The notes under the pieces: generated by a model
What the model was told of the DNA's origin: nothing
The model's input: only the letters and a program-made list of their open reading frames with translations
The model's database searches: none
Program-made: the position numbers and the translations under genes
DNA from: Lachnospiraceae bacterium
Lineage (GTDB): Bacteria > Bacillota > Clostridia > Lachnospirales > Lachnospiraceae
Reading direction: 5' to 3'
Assembly: GCA_910575605.1 (NCBI GenBank)
Contig: CAJTEW010000011.1
Location: forward strand, 1-64,000
DNA length: 64,000 nt
Part shown: positions 8,119 to 16,618 of the stretch, piece by piece
Layout: each line of letters starts with the position of its first letter
Position numbering within the stretch: position 1 is the stretch's first letter

Positions 8119-9474
8119 ATGAGTGATGTAAATAACGAAAAGAAAGAAGCAAGCTCACTTGCCCCTATTAAAGCAGAAAACCGTATTATGAGCTGGGGTT
8201 CCAACACGATGCTGTGGCTGGGCGGATGTATTTCCATTGGAACGCTGACAATGGGGTCTGCACAGCTTGAAAAGGGTCTGAATCTGGTTCAGCTGTTTTT
8301 AGCAGTATTTATCGGATCCCTGATACTGATAATCGGTATTGCAGCAAATGACCAGTTCAGCTACAAGACAGGTGCTCCGTATGCTATTCAGTTAAAGAGC
8401 GCTTTTGGTACAAAGGGAAGCTCAATACCAGTACTTATCCGAGGTCTCCCGGCTATCGTATGGTACGGTTTCCAGACATGGCTTGGAGGCGCTGCCCTCA
8501 ATAATATTTCTATCGTGTTCTTTGGATTTGATAATATATGGGTGTTCTTCATTGCTTTCCAGCTCATTCAGATATTACTGTCTATCAAGGGCTTCCAGGG
8601 AGCAAAATGGGTAGGAAACATCGGCGGTGTTGTTATTTCTATCGCAATGATTTATCTGCTATACATCTGTATTACACAGTACGGCGATGTTATCGGCGAT
8701 AAGTTGATGGGTCACAGTGGAACCTGGGGAATGCCTTTTATCGGTGCAGTTATTGCCTTCTTTGGAAATAGTACAACGGTTATGCTTAATGCAGGAGACT
8801 ATTCCCGTGAGGTGAAGGCAGGATATTCTTCTGTAGCACGTGGAGCTTCCTATTTCTGTGCAATGGTACCTGCAACAGTGCTTCTTGGTCTTATCGGAGC
8901 TATGGCTTCTACAGCAACAGGTATTGCGAACCCGATTAATGCATTTGCACAAATGGTAGACAATAAAATTGTCCTTCTTGTAACCTTAGGATTCATTATT
9001 TTTGCACAGCTTTCTACAAACCTTGCAAGTAATGTAATCCCGCCGGCATATGCATTTATGGATGTATTTAAGATTAAACACAGAACAGCAGTTATCATTG
9101 TCGGTATTCTTGCGGTTGCTACCTGTCCGTGGATTCTTACAAATGACAGCTCTGCTGCAGGACTTGACTTGTTTGTTAAGATTTATTCCGCATTCTTTGC
9201 ACCGATTTTTGCAGTACTTATTACAGATTTCTTCATTCTTCACAAGAGAAATGTTACAGAGGACGTGTTAAACGATCTATATAACGACAATGGAAATCAT
9301 GCGGGAATCAATTGGGCTGCAATTATTGCAATTGCTATCGGCGCTGTAATCGGACTTATCAATGTTAATATATCCTTCTTTACAGCATCGATACCGACAG
9401 GAGTTATCTTCTATATTCTTATGAAGAAGATGCCGTCCTGCGCTCGTTTCAGAAAAGGAACAACTTTGGAATAG
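8119..9474 (+). CDS. NCS1-family permease, probably for allantoin
   Basis: A 451-aa polytopic membrane protein of the nucleobase-cation-symport-1 family (cytosine, uracil, allantoin and hydantoin carriers), with about 12 hydrophobic segments. The N-terminal 'ENRIMSWGSNTMLWLGGCIS' and 'GLPAIVWYGFQTWLGGAALN' stretches are typical of the family. It sits between two allantoinase genes 30 and 12 nt away, so allantoin or another hydantoin is the most likely substrate. An AAAGGAGAGAG site precedes the ATG. The name PucI/YbbW-like would fit, but the substrate is inferred only from position. Confidence 0.85.
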   Translation: MSDVNNEKKEASSLAPIKAENRIMSWGSNTMLWLGGCISIGTLTMGSAQLEKGLNLVQLFLAVFIGSLILIIGIAANDQFSYKTGAPYAIQLKSAFGTKGSSIPVLIRGLPAIVWYGFQTWLGGAALNNISIVFFGFDNIWVFFIAFQLIQILLSIKGFQGAKWVGNIGGVVISIAMIYLLYICITQYGDVIGDKLMGHSGTWGMPFIGAVIAFFGNSTTVMLNAGDYSREVKAGYSSVARGASYFCAMVPATVLLGLIGAMASTATGIANPINAFAQMVDNKIVLLVTLGFIIFAQLSTNLASNVIPPAYAFMDVFKIKHRTAVIIVGILAVATCPWILTNDSSAAGLDLFVKIYSAFFAPIFAVLITDFFILHKRNVTEDVLNDLYNDNGNHAGINWAAIIAIAIGAVIGLINVNISFFTASIPTGVIFYILMKKMPSCARFRKGTTLE

Positions 9475-9486
9475 AGAAGTATCTGT

Positions 9487-10863
9487 ATGTATGATTTATT
9501 AATTAAAAATGGCAAAATTGTTACGGATGATGCTGTGACAGATGGCAATATAGCAGTAAAAGACGGAAAAATCGCTGCAGTTCTGTATTTAAGTGAAACG
9601 CCAGAGGCAGAAAAAGTAATTGACGCAAAGGGGAACTATGTGTTCCCCGGCGCGATAGATACTCATGCACATTTAAACGATCCGGGTTTTGAGTGGCGGG
9701 AGGATTATGAGCACGGTACGGCTGCGGCTGCACTGGGAGGATATACAACTGTTATTGATATGCCTCTCCAGAATGATCCATGCATGACTAACGCGGAGGC
9801 TTTTGATTTTAAGGAAAATAAGGTTTCCCCTAATGCATATGTAGATTACTGCTTCTGGGGCGGACTTACAAGCTATAATTTTAATGATTTGAAGGATTTG
9901 GATGAGAAGGGATGTGTGTCTTTTAAATCCTTTATTGGACCGGTATCTCCGGATTATGAGTCTTTAAATTATGGACAGGCAGTGGAGGCAATGGAAATCA
10001 TTAAGGAATTTGACGGACGTGCAGGTTTTCACTGTGAGGATTATTCGATTATAAAGAATCAGGAGAAGAGGATGAGGGAGGCCGGCCGCAATGATTGGAA
10101 GGCGTTCTTTGAGTCACGGCCGGTTGTGGCAGAGATTGTTGCCACAGATGCAATTATTGAGATTGCAAAGGCGACAGGCTGCAAAGCGCACATTTGTCAT
10201 GTTTCCCACCCGGCAGTTGCAAAGAAGATTAAGGCAGCACAAGATGAAGGATATGATGTTACGGCAGAGACCTGCACTCATTATCTGACCTTCAGCAGAG
10301 AAGATGTGATTGAAAAGGGACCTCTCTATAAATGCGCGCCAATTCTTCAGTCAAAGGAAGCAGTTGAAGAGATGTGGGAGTATGTAAAGGCAGGCGTATT
10401 TAGCGGAATTGCTTCAGACCATTCTCCGTGCACCTATGATGAGAAATATAATGAGATTCTTGGCAATAAGATTGAGACTGTATTTGATGTGTGGGGCGGC
10501 TGTTCCGGTATTCAGAGCGGTTTTCAGACTGCCTTTAGCGAGGGGGTCGTAAAACGTGGAGTATGCCCGACAGTGCTTGCCAGTGCTATGTCTGTAAAGC
10601 CTGCAAAGGCATTTGGAATCTATGGTAAAAAAGGTGATATTAAGCCGGGGTTTGACGCAGACCTGCTAATTGTTGATCCAAAGAAGGAATGGGAGATTAC
10701 GGAGGAATCACTGCTGTATGTCAATAAGATTTCCGCTTTCGTCGGTCTTAAAGGCAAAGGCCTTCCGGTGATGACACTTGTCCGGGGCAATGTGATTGCA
10801 GAGGACGGTAAGATTATCGCCGAAAAGGGCATAGGCAGTCTTGTGAAAAAGATTAAAAAGTAA
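9487..10863 (+). CDS. Second allantoinase or hydantoinase paralogue
   Basis: A 458-aa cyclic amidohydrolase, clearly a paralogue of the gene at 6685. It has the same layout: DTHAH-NDPG near residue 58, 'SFKSFIGPVSP' with the candidate carbamylated lysine, GFHCED, HICHVSHP and ASDHSP. All metal ligands are present, so it should be active. It may be a second allantoinase with different stereospecificity or regulation, or a dihydropyrimidinase or hydantoinase. The ribosome binding site is weak (AGAAG), and the start lies 12 nt after the permease stop, so it may rely on coupling. Confidence 0.85.
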   Translation: MYDLLIKNGKIVTDDAVTDGNIAVKDGKIAAVLYLSETPEAEKVIDAKGNYVFPGAIDTHAHLNDPGFEWREDYEHGTAAAALGGYTTVIDMPLQNDPCMTNAEAFDFKENKVSPNAYVDYCFWGGLTSYNFNDLKDLDEKGCVSFKSFIGPVSPDYESLNYGQAVEAMEIIKEFDGRAGFHCEDYSIIKNQEKRMREAGRNDWKAFFESRPVVAEIVATDAIIEIAKATGCKAHICHVSHPAVAKKIKAAQDEGYDVTAETCTHYLTFSREDVIEKGPLYKCAPILQSKEAVEEMWEYVKAGVFSGIASDHSPCTYDEKYNEILGNKIETVFDVWGGCSGIQSGFQTAFSEGVVKRGVCPTVLASAMSVKPAKAFGIYGKKGDIKPGFDADLLIVDPKKEWEITEESLLYVNKISAFVGLKGKGLPVMTLVRGNVIAEDGKIIAEKGIGSLVKKIKK

Positions 10864-10872
10864 GGGCCGGTT

Positions 10873-10949
10873 GGGGACGGGGTAAAATGAAAAATACCCC
10901 GTCCCCAAGTCTGCCGGGGACGGGGTATTTTTCATTTTACCCCGTCCCC
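10873..10949. repeat. Double palindrome of the GGGGACGGGG repeat family
   Basis: Two 34-nt units (10873-10906 and 10916-10949) are exact reverse complements of each other, separated by 9 nt. Each unit is itself a near-palindrome ending GGGGACGGGGTA and TACCCCGTCCCC. It lies between the second allantoinase and the AraC-type gene and could act as a terminator or a folded mRNA element. Confidence 0.92.
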
Positions 10950-10976
10950 GGCAGCTTTCATTAAAGGAGACAAACT

Positions 10977-11879
10977 ATGAATAATTTTGACATTCCCACA
11001 AATGTAAAATGGACAAATGAAAATTCGAGAGGTTCTATATCTTATCTTATTGATGTATATCAGGATCCGCAGAACCTTACTCTGACAGGCTTTATCAAAA
11101 TGCATTCTCATCCAGAAATTCAATTATGCTATGTGACAAGGGGAGAGGTTGAATTTATTGTGGAAAATATACGTTATACGGCTGCTAAAGGAGAGGTGGT
11201 GTACATTAATTCTAACTGTATCCACATGTCCCGTGCTTTAGAACAAGGAAGCACTTACGTCTGCTTTAATATTAAACCAGAGTACCTGATTCCATTTTTG
11301 AGTAATATAGACGGACACCGCTATATTTACCATTTCCTCCACGATTCAAATTTTGCATCGCTTCATATCAGGTCAGAGACAGGATGGCAGGAAAAGGTAA
11401 TTCAGCTTTTGAAAAATATTTATCGGCTGTATCAGGAGCAGACCTTTGCGTATGAACTGCAGATTGTTTCCTGTCTTGTGCAGCTGTGGTATGAAATGAT
11501 TCATGGGAATGAGGAGCGGATTTTAGACAGAGATTCAGAAGAGACTCTGTCGCAGAAGAGGATAAAAAGGGCGCTGAAATACATCGAGGAACATTATCAG
11601 GAGACGATAGAGCTTCGTGATATTGCAGAGGAGCTGGGGGTCAGTAACGGCGAGGTAAGCCGTCTTTTTAAGAAAATGCTGAATGAGACCTGCTTTGAGC
11701 ATATTGGTAATTACCGTATTATGCGAAGTATGGATCTGCTGAATTATACGGATATGTCGATTAGTGAGATTGCGCTTAAGACAGGCTTTAATAGCTTTAG
11801 CTATTACACAAAATATTTCAAAAATAAGGTGGGATGTTCCCCTTCTGTATACAGAAATCAGATAAAACAGCATGAATAG
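10977..11879 (+). CDS. AraC-family transcriptional regulator with cupin sensor domain
   Basis: A 300-aa DNA-binding regulator. The N-terminal half is a cupin-type sensor ('MHSHPEIQLCYVTRGEVEFIV' region near residue 42). The C-terminal 105 residues from about 195 hold two helix-turn-helix units, including 'LRDIAEELGVSNGEVSRLFK' and 'ISEIALKTGFNSFSYYTKYF', the AraC signature. ATTAAAGGAGAC precedes the ATG, just after the double repeat. It may control the symporter-aminotransferase pair that follows or the allantoin genes; the inducer is unknown. Confidence 0.9.
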   Translation: MNNFDIPTNVKWTNENSRGSISYLIDVYQDPQNLTLTGFIKMHSHPEIQLCYVTRGEVEFIVENIRYTAAKGEVVYINSNCIHMSRALEQGSTYVCFNIKPEYLIPFLSNIDGHRYIYHFLHDSNFASLHIRSETGWQEKVIQLLKNIYRLYQEQTFAYELQIVSCLVQLWYEMIHGNEERILDRDSEETLSQKRIKRALKYIEEHYQETIELRDIAEELGVSNGEVSRLFKKMLNETCFEHIGNYRIMRSMDLLNYTDMSISEIALKTGFNSFSYYTKYFKNKVGCSPSVYRNQIKQHE

Positions 11880-12012
11880 AAGGGATTACTTCGTTAAAAT
11901 ATGTTAAAATTGTACAAATTATACGCAGAAATGTAATAGAAAAGTGTAAATACAGCAAATATAATAACTGCATTGGAAGCTTTCAAAATGTAAATCGAAA
12001 GGTGATACGGTT

Positions 12013-13224
12013 ATGAAGAAAAAAATATCATTAAGTACGCAGGTTATCATTGCAGTTATTCTGGCTGTTATTGCAGGACTGCTGCTGGGAGAGAAGATGA
12101 CATTTCTGGCACCAGTAGGAAATATTTTCATAAGCCTTATTAAAACGCTGGTTATACCTCTTGTTTTCTGTTCAATCTGTGGTGCAGTATGCAATATGCA
12201 GGATATGTCAAGGCTTAGAAGTGTAGGAGGAAAGGTCCTTATATTGTTCATAGTCACAACAAGTGTGGCAGCGGCGGTTGGTATTGCAGTATCCGAAGTC
12301 ATGCATATCGGAGTAGGACTGGATTATTCGGCGGAGCTTGCGGAGGAAGTGGGAGAGGTGCCGGAAGTGCTGGAGGTTATACTGAATATGTTCCCGAGCA
12401 ATATCGTAAACTCTATGGCTGAAGGCAATAATCTTCAGGTTATTATATTTGCCGTTCTTTTAGGATGCGCAATTATTGTCACAGGAAGAGAGGCGGAAAC
12501 ATTTAAAAGGGGAATCAACAGTCTGACGTCTGTTTTATATTCTCTTACAGGAATTGTTATGAAGTTTTCACCTGTAGGTATATTCTGTCTGCTGGGAAAT
12601 GCAATTGGCGAGCATGGCCAAGAGGTATTCAGTGCAATAGGGTCTTATATTGCGGCAGTATATATTTCCTGCTTTATTGTACTTGGTTTTGACATTGTAC
12701 TTGCAAAGGTGTTTGGAAAAGTGGGAGTGAAGGATTTCTTAAAGGCTGCATGGCCTGTTGCCATCACTGCCTTTACAACGAGAAGCAGCGCAGGAACACT
12801 TCCGGTAACGATGGAAAAGACTCTGGATGACCTTAATGTGTCTGAGGAAATTGCAGGATTTACCCTTCCTCTTGGGGCGACAATTAATATGAACGGAGCT
12901 GCCCTTAATATGACTGCATTTGGAATTCTTGCTGCAAATGCGTGCGGGGTTCATCTTTCTCCTGCACAGTATGCAATTGCTATTTTTATCTGTACGATTT
13001 CTGGAATCGGTGTTCCGGGAGTGCCAAGCGGCGGTCTTGTTTTGAATTTGCTGCTATTGTCAACACTAGGGCTCCCAGCAGGGCTTTTAGGTCTTATTAC
13101 AGGAATTGACAACCTTACAGATATGATATGTACAGCCACAAATGTTGTAGGCGACATGGTCTCTTCTGTGATTGTTGATAATTCGGAAAAGAAAAAGATT
13201 CAGGGAGGCATGGAAAATGTATAA
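12013..13224 (+). CDS. Dicarboxylate/amino acid:cation symporter (SDF/DAACS family)
   Basis: A 403-aa secondary transporter of the glutamate/dicarboxylate:cation symporter family. It has the serine-rich hairpin motif TRSSAGTLP near residue 260 and the substrate-site helix 'GATINMNGAALNM' just after it, with about eight hydrophobic segments. The canonical NMDGT reads NMNGA here, so the substrate may differ from the usual glutamate, aspartate or C4-dicarboxylate. It overlaps the aminotransferase gene by 8 nt, suggesting it imports a substrate for that enzyme. Confidence 0.88.
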   Translation: MKKKISLSTQVIIAVILAVIAGLLLGEKMTFLAPVGNIFISLIKTLVIPLVFCSICGAVCNMQDMSRLRSVGGKVLILFIVTTSVAAAVGIAVSEVMHIGVGLDYSAELAEEVGEVPEVLEVILNMFPSNIVNSMAEGNNLQVIIFAVLLGCAIIVTGREAETFKRGINSLTSVLYSLTGIVMKFSPVGIFCLLGNAIGEHGQEVFSAIGSYIAAVYISCFIVLGFDIVLAKVFGKVGVKDFLKAAWPVAITAFTTRSSAGTLPVTMEKTLDDLNVSEEIAGFTLPLGATINMNGAALNMTAFGILAANACGVHLSPAQYAIAIFICTISGIGVPGVPSGGLVLNLLLLSTLGLPAGLLGLITGIDNLTDMICTATNVVGDMVSSVIVDNSEKKKIQGGMENV

Positions 13225-14383
13225 TTTTGATAAGGTGAGAAATCGTATTGGCACGTATTCATTTAAGTGGGATCAGTATCAGGATGAGAACATACTGGCT
13301 CTTAGTACAGCAGATATGGATTTTGATTCTCCAAAGGAGATAAAAGAAGCTCTAATTGCCAGGGCGGAGGAAGGCATATATGCCTATGAGGATAAGTCGG
13401 AGGGATATTACCAGGCTGTTGAAGGGTGGTATGAGAGAAGATTTCACTGGGCGATAAAAAGGGAATGGATTACTAATACACCAGGAGTATGGACAGCGAT
13501 GCATCTGTGTGTGGAGGCGTTCACAGAACCAGGGGATGCGGTACTGGTTCACTCACCACATTTTTCTCCTATTCCTAATATTGTAAAGGGCTGTCACAGA
13601 AGGATGGTAACAAATGTAATGCCATATGACAAGGCAGCAGGAAAATATGTGATAGATTTTGCATCTATGGAGAATGTAATTATAAAGGAGCAGGTAAAGG
13701 CATTTATTATGATTAATCCGCAAAACCCTACAGGACGGGTATTTACGGAAGAGGAGCTTAAGAAAATCGGGGAGATCTGTGCAAAATATCAGGTGTCGAT
13801 TATTTCCGATGAGGTTCATGGTCATGTGGTGTATGACGGGCACAGACACCTTCCGGCTTGTATGGTGTCAGAGGAATTAAAACATTTGACGGCAATTATT
13901 ACAGCGCCCAGCAAGTCCTTTAACCTGCAGGGGATGACCTATGCGGTTGTGATTATACCAGATGAAGACCTCCGAGAAAAATTCGAGGCGGAGCGAAGAG
14001 GGTACAATATGGAATTTGCAGTGAACGTATTCAGTCTGGCAGCAGTGGAAGCAGCATACAGCAAGTGTGACAGATGGCTTGACGCGCTGAACGAATATCT
14101 GCTCGGTAACCTGAATTTTCTGACAGAGTATATAGAAAAAAATATTCCGGATATTAAGGTAATCCGCCCGGAGGGTTCTTATATGGTGTGGCTTGATTTC
14201 AGGAAGTTTGGGAAAACTCCAGAGGAATTAAGACAGCTGCTGTTAGGAGCACATATAGGTTTTACATATGGCGATAGTTTTGGACCAGAAGGAGAAGGGT
14301 ACGAGAGAATTAACATTGGCTGTCCGCGCAGCGTGCTGGAAAAATGTCTAGAAAGACTTAAGGGTGCGCTGGGGACGGGGTAA
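13217..14383 (+). CDS. PLP-dependent aminotransferase / C-S lyase, PatB/MalY type
   Basis: A 388-aa fold-type I PLP enzyme. Visible are the NPQNPTGR motif near residue 168, SDEVHG at 197-202 and the PLP-binding lysine K233 in PSKSFNLQGM. These place it in the MalY/PatB group of cystathionine beta-lyase-like enzymes or class I/II aminotransferases. The ATG at 13217 follows CAGGGAGGCATGG and overlaps the symporter gene; the longer frame from 13172 is unlikely. The last codons and the TAA (giving ...LGTG) come from the repeat that starts at 14371, so the native C-terminus may have been replaced. Confidence 0.88.
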   Translation: MYNFDKVRNRIGTYSFKWDQYQDENILALSTADMDFDSPKEIKEALIARAEEGIYAYEDKSEGYYQAVEGWYERRFHWAIKREWITNTPGVWTAMHLCVEAFTEPGDAVLVHSPHFSPIPNIVKGCHRRMVTNVMPYDKAAGKYVIDFASMENVIIKEQVKAFIMINPQNPTGRVFTEEELKKIGEICAKYQVSIISDEVHGHVVYDGHRHLPACMVSEELKHLTAIITAPSKSFNLQGMTYAVVIIPDEDLREKFEAERRGYNMEFAVNVFSLAAVEAAYSKCDRWLDALNEYLLGNLNFLTEYIEKNIPDIKVIRPEGSYMVWLDFRKFGKTPEELRQLLLGAHIGFTYGDSFGPEGEGYERINIGCPRSVLEKCLERLKGALGTG

Positions 14384-14456
14384 AATGAAAAATACTCCGT
14401 CCCCAGCCGACTTAGGGACGGGGTGTTTTTCATTTTACCCCGTCCCCAACTCGGCT
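14371..14456. repeat. Double palindrome of the GGGGACGGGG family overlapping the aminotransferase stop
   Basis: Left unit 14371-14404 and right unit 14415-14447 are reverse complements with one mismatch. AGCCGA (14405-14410) and TCGGCT (14451-14456) form a further inverted pair around the right unit. The left unit reads GGG ACG GGG TAA in the frame of the aminotransferase and provides its stop. Confidence 0.9.
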
Positions 14457-14466
14457 AAGTGTTTAT

Positions 14467-14598
14467 ATCTTCATATTCTTTTTGTGCGCTTTTAGAGGAC
14501 TGGCGATATATCCTGCCTTCTGTCCAATCTCCGCATCGTTCAAATGCTCATCTCCAAACCGGGAAAGCTCTTTTATCTTTTCATTCAAAGCTTCAAGT
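14467..14598 (-). other. Open reading remnant after the alpha/beta hydrolase gene
   Basis: On the minus strand about 44 codons stay open and read like protein (LEALNEKIKELSRFGDEH, then NDAEIGQKAGYIASPLKAHK) before a TAA at 14467. There is no ATG until the last codons and no clear ribosome binding site; the frame is shifted against the hydrolase frame that ends at 14585. It may be the 3' end of a decayed gene. I do not recognise the family. Confidence 0.25.
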
Positions 14599-15433
14599 CT
14601 AAAAATTTTATTGTAGCCTCAAGCAGTCTTTCTGTCACAGGACTCTTTTCATCCCTGTCAAAATCATGCATATTATGCGACACAACAAATCTCTGGACCC
14701 GGTATCTGTTACAGAGCTCCAGAAACTCAGAATAAGGCACATCGGTATCTCCGGTACTGTGCGCGCAGAAAATAGGGCAGGGCATCTTTTCGCAGGTGCG
14801 CAGTGTATAGTCAAGATAGAAAAATTTCTGGCGTCCCGCATAGATAAGGTCGGTCCAGTTTCCTTTCTGCCTTGCATATACATAGACGCTGTAGTGCGTA
14901 TCTAGTTTTCCGTCTGCATGAATGCCAGAGGGGATGTTTCGAAGTACCGTTTCATTTACGGCTGGGAGAGTATTATAATATTTGCTGGGCGTCATGAACC
15001 ATCCGTCGCACAGAAAGCCGTATCCATAATAGGACAGAATGCCTGCCGGTTTTTCGCTATACTTTCCTCCAGCAGCCGCAAGAAGGCACAGATATGCTCC
15101 GGCAGAACGTCCCCACAGAAAATAAGGAAGCTTTTCATCGGCATATAGAGAAAAATTTTCGAGATAGTGGTTGATGGAAGCATTTACGTCTTCCAGAATT
15201 AGATCAAGTCTTGCAGAAGGAGCAAGGGGATAATCGAAGGCAAGGATGCGGTAACCAGCTTTTGTCAGAGTTTCTTTATGAAGCGTAGGTAAATCTGTCT
15301 TTACTCCGTATAATAGCCCGCCTCCGTGGAAATATAAAATACAGGCTTTTGATTTTACATCCGTGTCATAGTATATTATGGCGTTTTTTTCATAAATTTC
15401 ATTGGAAATATGTATTTCTTTTTCGTAAAGCAT
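14585..15433 (-). CDS. Alpha/beta hydrolase (fold-3, esterase/acetyl-hydrolase type)
   Basis: A 282-aa cytoplasmic hydrolase. HGGG at residues 36-39 gives the oxyanion hole of hormone-sensitive-lipase-like enzymes. The nucleophile elbow is GRSAG with Ser110, and the likely acid and base are Asp228 or Asp230 and His255. AAAGGAGGAAATT precedes the ATG. It is the only minus-strand gene inside the allantoin island and lies between the aminotransferase and allE; a carboxylester or amide side reaction is possible but not supported by sequence. Confidence 0.8.
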   Translation of the reverse strand: MLYEKEIHISNEIYEKNAIIYYDTDVKSKACILYFHGGGLLYGVKTDLPTLHKETLTKAGYRILAFDYPLAPSARLDLILEDVNASINHYLENFSLYADEKLPYFLWGRSAGAYLCLLAAAGGKYSEKPAGILSYYGYGFLCDGWFMTPSKYYNTLPAVNETVLRNIPSGIHADGKLDTHYSVYVYARQKGNWTDLIYAGRQKFFYLDYTLRTCEKMPCPIFCAHSTGDTDVPYSEFLELCNRYRVQRFVVSHNMHDFDRDEKSPVTERLLEATIKFLDLKL

Positions 15434-15610
15434 ATAATTTCCTCCTTTTTCATATAATTAAAAAGTGGTTGAAAGGTGTGAGATGTATTATAATAATTTG
15501 TTTAAAATTTAACATAAGAAAATCAATATTCTCTGCATGCCAAACAATATAAGTATATCACAAATACGGGTGGAATCAATAGCGAAAGTGTCACGGACAG
15601 TACTACAGAA

Positions 15611-15640
15611 TAGACAAAATAACCAGTATGAATTTGTCTA
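15611..15640. promoter_or_regulatory. Inverted repeat upstream of the allE promoter
   Basis: TAGACAAA (15611-15618) and TTTGTCTA (15633-15640) form an 8-bp inverted repeat around 14 nt. Its centre is about 60 nt upstream of the predicted allE start point, a classic activator position. It contains ACCAGT, a half of the island's operator motif. Confidence 0.4.
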
Positions 15641-15649
15641 AAATGTCAA

Positions 15650-15678
15650 TTGAAAATTTTAATAGAAGTTGGCATAAT
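15650..15678 (+). promoter_or_regulatory. Promoter of the allE-allD-allFG operon
   Basis: TTGAAA (15650-15655) and CATAAT (15673-15678) are 17 nt apart. The rest of the 321-nt gap between the hydrolase and allE holds no gene, only the inverted repeat at 15611 and the operator at 15690. Confidence 0.55.
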
Positions 15679-15689
15679 ATAACCATAAA

Positions 15690-15705
15690 AACTGGTTGAC
15701 CACAG
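15690..15705. promoter_or_regulatory. Candidate operator AACTGGTTGACCA upstream of allE
   Basis: AACTGGTTGACCACAG shares the core GGTTGACCA with the site at 6640 and adds the left arm AACT. It begins about 5 nt after the predicted transcription start, which suits a repressor of the FCD-GntR type. Confidence 0.55.
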
Positions 15706-15754
15706 TAACATTACCATTCATTTTTTAACAATCTAAGAAAGAGAGGGTTTCACA

Positions 15755-16549
15755 ATGAGCTATTTAAACAATCAAATCGGATACCGTGATGAGTTATTAC
15801 AGACACGTTCCGTCATCAAGAAAGAGAACTGGGTTCTTCTTGAGCCGGACGGACTTGTAAAGAACGCGATTCCGGGTTACGTAAACTGTGACGTAACAAT
15901 TCTTGGTTCTCCTGCTATGGGAGCATCCTTTGCAGATTATCTTGTAACTGCACATGCAGGCGGAAGGAAAGACGGTATCGGCGGAGACGGTATCGAAACA
16001 TTTCTTTATGTAATCGAGGGCGAGGTTACAGTGAAAAATGCAGATAAGGAGGCGGCGCTTACACAGGGCGGATATATTTTCTCACCAGAGGATAAGCCGG
16101 TTTCTTTTGAAAATAAGGGAAATGGGGATGCCAAGATTTATCTGTACAGACGTAGATATGAAAAAGCGGAGGGATATAGCGCTCACACAATTGTTGGAAA
16201 TGCAAATGAATTAGAGTGGCTTTCCTATGAAGGAATGGAAAACTGCTATATTCAGAACTTCCTTCCTACGGATGACTTTGGATTTGACATGAATATGCAT
16301 ATCCTGAAATTTCACATTGGCGCTTCTCATGGCTACATCGAGACACATGTGCAGGAACATGGAATGTTATTCTTATCCGGCAAGGCAATGTACAGACTGG
16401 ATGACGAGTGGGTACCTGTGAAGAAGGGTGATTATGTATTTATGGATGCATACTGTCCGCAGGCATGCTACGCAGTAGGTGACGAAGGAAGAGAGGAAGT
16501 ACTGACTTATATTTATTCCAAAGACTGTAACAGAGATGTTGCACTGTAA
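15755..16549 (+). CDS. allE: (S)-ureidoglycine aminohydrolase, bicupin
   Basis: A 264-aa protein with two cupin halves that converts (S)-ureidoglycine to (S)-ureidoglycolate and ammonia, using a bound manganese ion. The first half has the glycine-rich 'ETFLYVIEGEVTVKN' strand pair near residue 92. The second half holds the metal site, with 'HILKFHIGASHGYIETHVQE' and 'EHGMLFLSGKAMYRLDDEW'. Length matches AllE/YlbA (about 260 aa). It leads the operon with allD and the AllF-G fusion behind a promoter and a candidate operator. Confidence 0.9.
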   Translation: MSYLNNQIGYRDELLQTRSVIKKENWVLLEPDGLVKNAIPGYVNCDVTILGSPAMGASFADYLVTAHAGGRKDGIGGDGIETFLYVIEGEVTVKNADKEAALTQGGYIFSPEDKPVSFENKGNGDAKIYLYRRRYEKAEGYSAHTIVGNANELEWLSYEGMENCYIQNFLPTDDFGFDMNMHILKFHIGASHGYIETHVQEHGMLFLSGKAMYRLDDEWVPVKKGDYVFMDAYCPQACYAVGDEGREEVLTYIYSKDCNRDVAL

Positions 16550-16618
16550 GTATTGTTTTAAAAGTTTTAAAAACTGCCGCGAAGGAGCGGGAAATAATAA
16601 AAGGATGGTGGGGACACA

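Noticed and set aside
7228-8237. Minus-strand frames opposite the first allantoinase
   Set aside because: Shadow frames of a well-supported gene; no start signals or family motifs.
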